Below are positions 33,657 to 36,713 of a stretch of DNA of 36,713 bases, piece after piece. How positions within the stretch are numbered: position 1 is the first letter of the stretch; each line of letters opens with the position of its first letter. Below the pieces are notes generated by a model. It did no database searches and was not told the DNA's origin. It saw nothing but the letters and a program-made list of their open reading frames with translations. The DNA is from Gordonia jinhuaensis (GTDB lineage Bacteria > Actinomycetota > Actinomycetes > Mycobacteriales > Mycobacteriaceae), in NCBI RefSeq assembly GCF_014639795.1, contig NZ_BMGC01000034.1:1-36713 (forward strand), given 5' to 3'. Both the position numbers and the translations under genes were made by a program.

Positions 33657-33680
33657 CCTCAACCCATGTTGAGGGCTTTT
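33657..33680 (+). terminator. Intrinsic terminator after the small membrane-protein gene
   Basis: CCTCAAC-CCAT-GTTGAGG forms a perfect 7-bp stem followed by GCTTTT. It starts 13 bp after the stop codon and isolates this gene from sodA. Confidence 0.85.
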
Positions 33681-33902
33681 CGTTGCCGTTCCTTGCATTC
33701 GCCCAAGCCGTGGGGAAGGCTGGATTCGTAAGGCCCTGGGCCGTGCGTCATAGGTCAGTGTGCAGTTGAGGTCGATTGACGGCCACGGCTCACACGGGGG
33801 CCATACGTCACATAGCCGGGCCAGCGGCACATCGCCCCGCCGCCGTGCCCGTCAGAATTCGGGCCTCGGGTCATCCCCGGGGTCGACGCGGAGAGGAACA
33901 CA

Positions 33903-34532
33903 GTGTCTGAGTACACCCTGCCGGATCTGCCCTACGACTACGCGGCGCTCGAGCCGCACATTTCCGGTCGCATCATGGAGCTGCACCACGACAAGCACCA
34001 TGCGACCTACGTGAAGGGTGCCAACGACACCCTCGACAAGCTCGCCGAGGCACGCGCCGACGGCTCGATCGCGGGCAAGGTCTACGGCCTGTCGTCGACC
34101 CTGGCCTTCCACCTCGGTGGTCACACCAACCACTCCATCTTCTGGAAGAACCTCTCGCCGGACGGCGGCGACAAGCCCGAGGGCGAACTCGCCGCAGCGA
34201 TCGACGACCAGTTCGGTGGATTCGACAAGTTCCAGGCCCACTTCACCTCGGCGGCGACCACGCTGCAGGGTTCGGGCTGGGCGATCCTGGGCTACGACAC
34301 CATCGGTGGAAATCTCGTCATCCTGCAGCTGACCGACCAGAGCGGCAACATCCCCGCCGCGATCATCCCGGTGGTCATGCTCGACATGTGGGAGCACGCC
34401 TTCTACCTCGACTACCAGAACGTGAAGCCCGACTACGTCAAGGCGTGGTGGAACGTGGTGAACTGGGCCGACGCTGCCGATCGATTCGATCGCGCACGTA
34501 AGCAGGGCGCCGGACTCATCGTCGGAGCCTGA
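33903..34532 (+). CDS. sodA: Superoxide dismutase (Fe/Mn family)
   Basis: A 209-residue Fe/Mn superoxide dismutase. Metal ligands by family pattern are His28 (MELHHDKHH), His77 ([10 protein letters not shown]), Asp161 and His165 (DMWEHAFY). No signal peptide is present, as in mycobacterial SodA. GTG 33903 follows GAGAGGAAC. At the position of M. tuberculosis His145 this protein has Gln146 (LTDQSGN); Gln there is associated with Mn-using enzymes, so it may prefer manganese. It detoxifies superoxide and is transcribed away from msrA. A 14-bp hairpin follows the gene. Confidence 0.96.
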   Translation: MSEYTLPDLPYDYAALEPHISGRIMELHHDKHHATYVKGANDTLDKLAEARADGSIAGKVYGLSSTLAFHLGGHTNHSIFWKNLSPDGGDKPEGELAAAIDDQFGGFDKFQAHFTSAATTLQGSGWAILGYDTIGGNLVILQLTDQSGNIPAAIIPVVMLDMWEHAFYLDYQNVKPDYVKAWWNVVNWADAADRFDRARKQGAGLIVGA

Positions 34533-34557
34533 TTCTCACCTTTTATTGTGATCTCAC

Positions 34558-34597
34558 CCGCGACGCGGTGATGCCTCTCGGCGTCACCGCGTCGCGG
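34558..34597. terminator. Strong hairpin after sodA
   Basis: CCGCGACGCGGTGA and its perfect complement TCACCGCGTCGCGG form a 14-bp stem with a 12-base loop. There is no U-tract, as is common for actinobacterial terminators. It probably ends the sodA transcript. Confidence 0.7.
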
Positions 34598-34611
34598 TGT
34601 TTGCGGCAGGA

Positions 34612-34659
34612 GACATCGGTGAATCCCAGCGACATCGGTGAATTAGCGACATCGGTGAA
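34612..34659 (+). repeat. Three iteron-like copies of GACATCGGTGAA
   Basis: The 12-mer occurs at 34612–34623, 34631–34642 and 34648–34659 (spacing 19 and 17), between the sodA hairpin and the Rv3847-like gene. The regular spacing suggests protein binding on one helix face; no binding protein is known. Confidence 0.7.
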
Positions 34660-34676
34660 CCCAGCGCCACCTCGCG

Positions 34677-34692
34677 TTAACACCGTTGTTAA
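34677..34692. promoter_or_regulatory. Candidate operator TTAACA-N4-TGTTAA
   Basis: A perfect inverted repeat with 6-bp arms, about 100 bp ahead of the Rv3847-like gene, in an AT-richer patch. Position suits a regulator site; the protein is unknown. Confidence 0.4.
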
Positions 34693-34792
34693 GCACTCGA
34701 CTCCTCTTGTGTGCCAAGCATTTCGACGGGCATCATCGTGGCACGGTCGGCAGCTCGTGTGCGCTGTCGCCGGCGTGAAAGGGGGTCCGGAG

Positions 34793-35368
34793 TTGACAGA
34801 CGATGCATCAACCGACGGCACGATGCCCAACGGCCCGTCGACGAGCAGATCTGCCGCGATCGGGCTGACGCCGTTCCATCGCGACGGTCAGCTCAAGGGC
34901 ATGCTCATCGGTGGTCGGTGGCCCGAGACCACCCTGGAATGGACCCAGACACTCGTCGCGTCGCTGCGCATCGCCTGCCGGCCCGGAATCTTGCCCGCCA
35001 CCACCGTCTTCGGCGTGCTCGAGGAACGCCCCGAATCGTGTGCCCCCGACACCGTCGGGATGATGCTCGCCGTGGGTGCTGTGATCGGCGCGGATTTCGT
35101 GGAGGCCGGGAAGTTTCTTCCCGAGCATCCCCCGGCGCTGGTGATGTTGCATCCACCGTCGCAGACGCGCCCGTCACTTCCGGAGTGTTCTGAGGTCGCC
35201 TCGGGGTGTGTGCTGTTGCCCGGGGTGCCCGAGCTGGGTCTCGAACATCGCGCCGGGTGGGCTGAGGCCGAGGCCGACGGGACGCTGGTCACCCTGCGCA
35301 ATCAGGTGGGTGTGGACCCTGCGGCCGACCCGGACACCGCAGTGTTGGCGATGCTTCTGGCCGCCTGA
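34793..35368 (+). CDS. Conserved hypothetical protein (Rv3847-like)
   Basis: A 191-residue soluble protein with no catalytic motif that I recognise. Conserved-looking segments are GQLKGMLIGGRWPETTLEWTQTL, IACRPGILPATTVFGVLEERPESCAPDTVGMMLAVGA and the C-terminal DPDTAVLAMLLAA. TTG 34793 is preceded by AAAGGGGG and is preferred; GTG 34775 is an alternative without a ribosome-binding site. It follows sodA as Rv3847 does in M. tuberculosis. Upstream lie three 12-bp repeats and a palindrome, so its expression may be specifically controlled. Function unknown. Confidence 0.7.
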   Translation: MTDDASTDGTMPNGPSTSRSAAIGLTPFHRDGQLKGMLIGGRWPETTLEWTQTLVASLRIACRPGILPATTVFGVLEERPESCAPDTVGMMLAVGAVIGADFVEAGKFLPEHPPALVMLHPPSQTRPSLPECSEVASGCVLLPGVPELGLEHRAGWAEAEADGTLVTLRNQVGVDPAADPDTAVLAMLLAA

Positions 35369-35457
35369 GCTCCGCCAGGGTGTCCGACACTCGAAATCAG
35401 GGTCTCCGAACTTCAAAAACAGGCCTCCCACCTGCACAGATACGGGATTTCAATCTG

Positions 35458-35487
35458 TTGCACTCGGTACTGAGGTGGCCCTAACGT
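35458..35487 (+). promoter_or_regulatory. Promoter of the TMEM165-type gene, probably leaderless
   Basis: −35 TTGCAC (35458–35463) and −10 TAACGT (35482–35487) are 18 bp apart. The −10 ends 6 bases before GTG 35494, so transcription should begin at or next to the start codon. Confidence 0.55.
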
Positions 35488-35493
35488 TGACGC

Positions 35494-36204
35494 GTGATCG
35501 CAGCACTCCTCATCAGCTTCGGCGTCATCTTCGTCGCCGAGTTGGGCGACAAGTCCCAGCTCATGGCGATGACCTTCGCGCTGCGCTACCGCTGGTGGAT
35601 CGTGCTGGCCGCGATCTTCGCCGCGACCACCGCCGTACACCTGGTGTCGGTGGTGGTCGGACATTTCCTCGGGCTGTCGATCCCAGCCGAATGGATGGGC
35701 ATCATCGGCGGCATGGCCATGTTGCTCTTCGGACTGTGGACCATCCGCGGTGACGAACTCGATGGCGAGGAGAGCGGCAAGGCCGATCGCGTGGGTGCAT
35801 CGGTGTTCTTCGCCGTGATGTCGTCGTTCTTCCTCGCCGAACTCGGTGACAAGACGATGCTGGCAACCATCACGCTGGCCGCCGACAACAATTGGCTCGG
35901 CGTGTGGATCGGGTCGACCATCGGCATGGTCGGCGCCGACGCGTTGGCGATCATTGTCGGCGCCACTCTCGGACATCGGCTGCCTGAACGCGCCATTTCC
36001 CTCGGTGCGGCCGTACTGTTCTTCGTCTTCGCGATCTGGCTCATCACCGAGGCACTCGTGAACGCGCACTCCCTCACCACGTCGCTGATCGTCGGTGCGG
36101 TTGCCGTCGTGGTCACCGCCGCGGGCGTCGTGTGGATCCGGCGTACGCATGCACGCCGGGCGCGAGAGTTGCGTGAGCGCGAGCAACTGGTCGAGCGGGT
36201 CTAA
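35494..36204 (+). CDS. TMEM165/GDT1-family divalent-cation transporter (Rv3848-like)
   Basis: A 236-residue membrane protein with about seven helices. The two diagnostic ExGD(K/R)(S/T) motifs are ELGDKSQL near residue 16 and ELGDKTML near 117, one per inverted repeat half. Family members export Mn2+ or exchange Ca2+/Mn2+ for protons. GTG 35494 is the only good start and has a −10-like element just upstream. A manganese exporter two genes from a SodA that may prefer Mn would be meaningful, but that link is inference. It converges on a 13E12 remnant. Confidence 0.9.
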   Translation: MIAALLISFGVIFVAELGDKSQLMAMTFALRYRWWIVLAAIFAATTAVHLVSVVVGHFLGLSIPAEWMGIIGGMAMLLFGLWTIRGDELDGEESGKADRVGASVFFAVMSSFFLAELGDKTMLATITLAADNNWLGVWIGSTIGMVGADALAIIVGATLGHRLPERAISLGAAVLFFVFAIWLITEALVNAHSLTTSLIVGAVAVVVTAAGVVWIRRTHARRARELREREQLVERV

Positions 36205-36217
36205 CGCAGGGGCACGA

Positions 36218-36608
36218 TCAGAACGGTGGCCGATCCTCGATGGCGCGCCGAGCTTCCTGCTCCCCTTTGACTTCGAGGGCTTTGCGGTTGCGTTCGCGTT
36301 CTTGGCGTCGCCGGGCGTGTGTGTCCGCCAGGCGTGATCGGCGCCTGGTCGGTGACTCTGGGGTGTTCGGTTGTGGTGGTGGAGGTTTCGGCGGTGGTTC
36401 GGGGTCGGTGAAGGTGATGTCCCGCAGCGTCGGGAACAAGTCGTCACCGGATTCGGCGTAACCGTGGATCGTTGCACCGTTCTGGGTGTAGAAGACCTGT
36501 CGGGCTTTGCCGTTCTCGTCGATGTACTGGTCGTCGAGGAAAACGCCATCGGTTTTCATCTGGTGATGCATCCGGCACTTCGTGGCCAACCCTGCCGCGG
36601 TCGTCTGA
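36218..36608 (-). pseudogene. 3' fragment of a second 13E12-family HNH gene
   Basis: Encodes the same C-terminal part as the 13E12 gene at 20690–21075, in the opposite orientation and with only a few substitutions: QTTAAGLATKCRMHHQMKTD, then GVFLDDQYIDENGKAR and so on to the stop at 36218. The homology ends abruptly at about 36606–36608, where an IS-element end begins. The 5' part of the gene would lie beyond that element, outside the window. It is inward-facing relative to the first copy. Confidence 0.88.
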
Positions 36609-36713
36609 GAGCTTGTCAAGATTTTTGTGTAAGTAGTTGCTCGTGTGGGTTAGAGGTAGGGGTTGATTCGGTCGGGGTAGGCTAGGGCGAGTTGAGCGAG
36701 GGCTTGTTTCCAG
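36607..36713 (-). mobile_element. End of an IS256-family insertion sequence (partial)
   Basis: From about 36607 the sequence GAGAGCTTGTCAAGATTTTT looks like a terminal inverted repeat. On the minus strand a transposase C-terminus enters from the window edge: WKQALAQLALAYPDRINPYL, then TAA at 36652–36650. That ending is typical of IS256/mutator-type transposases. The element interrupts the 13E12 gene; its other end is not in the window. Confidence 0.85.
36650..36713 (-). CDS. IS256-family transposase, C-terminal 20 residues only
   Basis: Partial gene cut by the window edge. The visible 20 residues WKQALAQLALAYPDRINPYL end at TAA 36652–36650. This ALxQLALxYPDRI ending is that of IS256-family DDE transposases. 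The catalytic domain lies outside the window. Confidence 0.8.
   Translation of the reverse strand, partial: WKQALAQLALAYPDRINPYL

Noticed and set aside
1-36713. tRNA or rRNA genes
   Set aside because: No cloverleaf with a CCA-acceptor pattern or rRNA sequence was recognised on either strand by eye; a covariance-model search was not possible.

Overview
The window is high-GC DNA from an actinobacterium of the mycolic-acid group (Mycobacteriales), most likely Gordonia or a close relative. Four things point there: REP13E12-family HNH genes, an IdeR-type iron box, an actinobacterial LexA box, and a gene order that follows, from memory, the Mycobacterium tuberculosis stretch serS–Rv3835–Rv3836–Rv3837c–pheA–Rv3839–Rv3840 … glpQ1–Rv3843c … sodA–Rv3847–Rv3848. 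Genus and orthologue names come from recalled family knowledge, not a search.

Layout. 1–3253 (+): three catabolic genes (N-terminally shortened DSD1-type amino-acid deaminase, SMP-30 lactonase, NAD-dependent epimerase). 3290–5867 (−): operon of ankyrin protein, serS and an EamA-type permease. 5930–7512 (+): Septum_form membrane protein and small zincin. 7571–11518: LacI regulator divergent from an amidohydrolase and an FAD-linked oxidase. 11529–13156 (−): pheA and a histidine phosphatase, coupled. 13221–16609 (+): IdeR box, DUF2470 protein, CPBP membrane protein, LCP cell-wall ligase. 16613–19121 (−): NCS1 permease and 2-oxoglutarate oxygenase. 19221–21075 (+): SOS-box-controlled 13E12 HNH gene with two compensating frameshifts. 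21110–24213 (−): DUF5926, glpQ, DUF4328 and rhodanese genes. 24214–24652: intergenic region with a dense DnaA-box cluster. 24653–32457 (−): jetA–jetB–jetC, an AlkZ-like glycosylase, then an S49 peptidase. 32592–36204: msrA, a small membrane protein with a CRP/GlxR-type site, sodA, an Rv3847-like gene and a TMEM165/GDT1 transporter. 36218–36713 (−): a second 13E12 fragment cut by the end of an IS256-family element.

How the genes work together. Conserved housekeeping blocks (translation, phenylalanine synthesis, cell-wall ligation, oxidative-stress defence) are interrupted by accessory cassettes. The most notable is the SMC-type jetABC operon. It lacks the Toprim nuclease gene jetD normally found with Wadjet systems; an AlkZ-family protein carrying the QxQ motif sits 6 bp after jetC. 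The second notable element is the ectopic DnaA-box cluster just downstream of that operon. Two inward-facing 13E12 copies flank about 15 kb that contains both.
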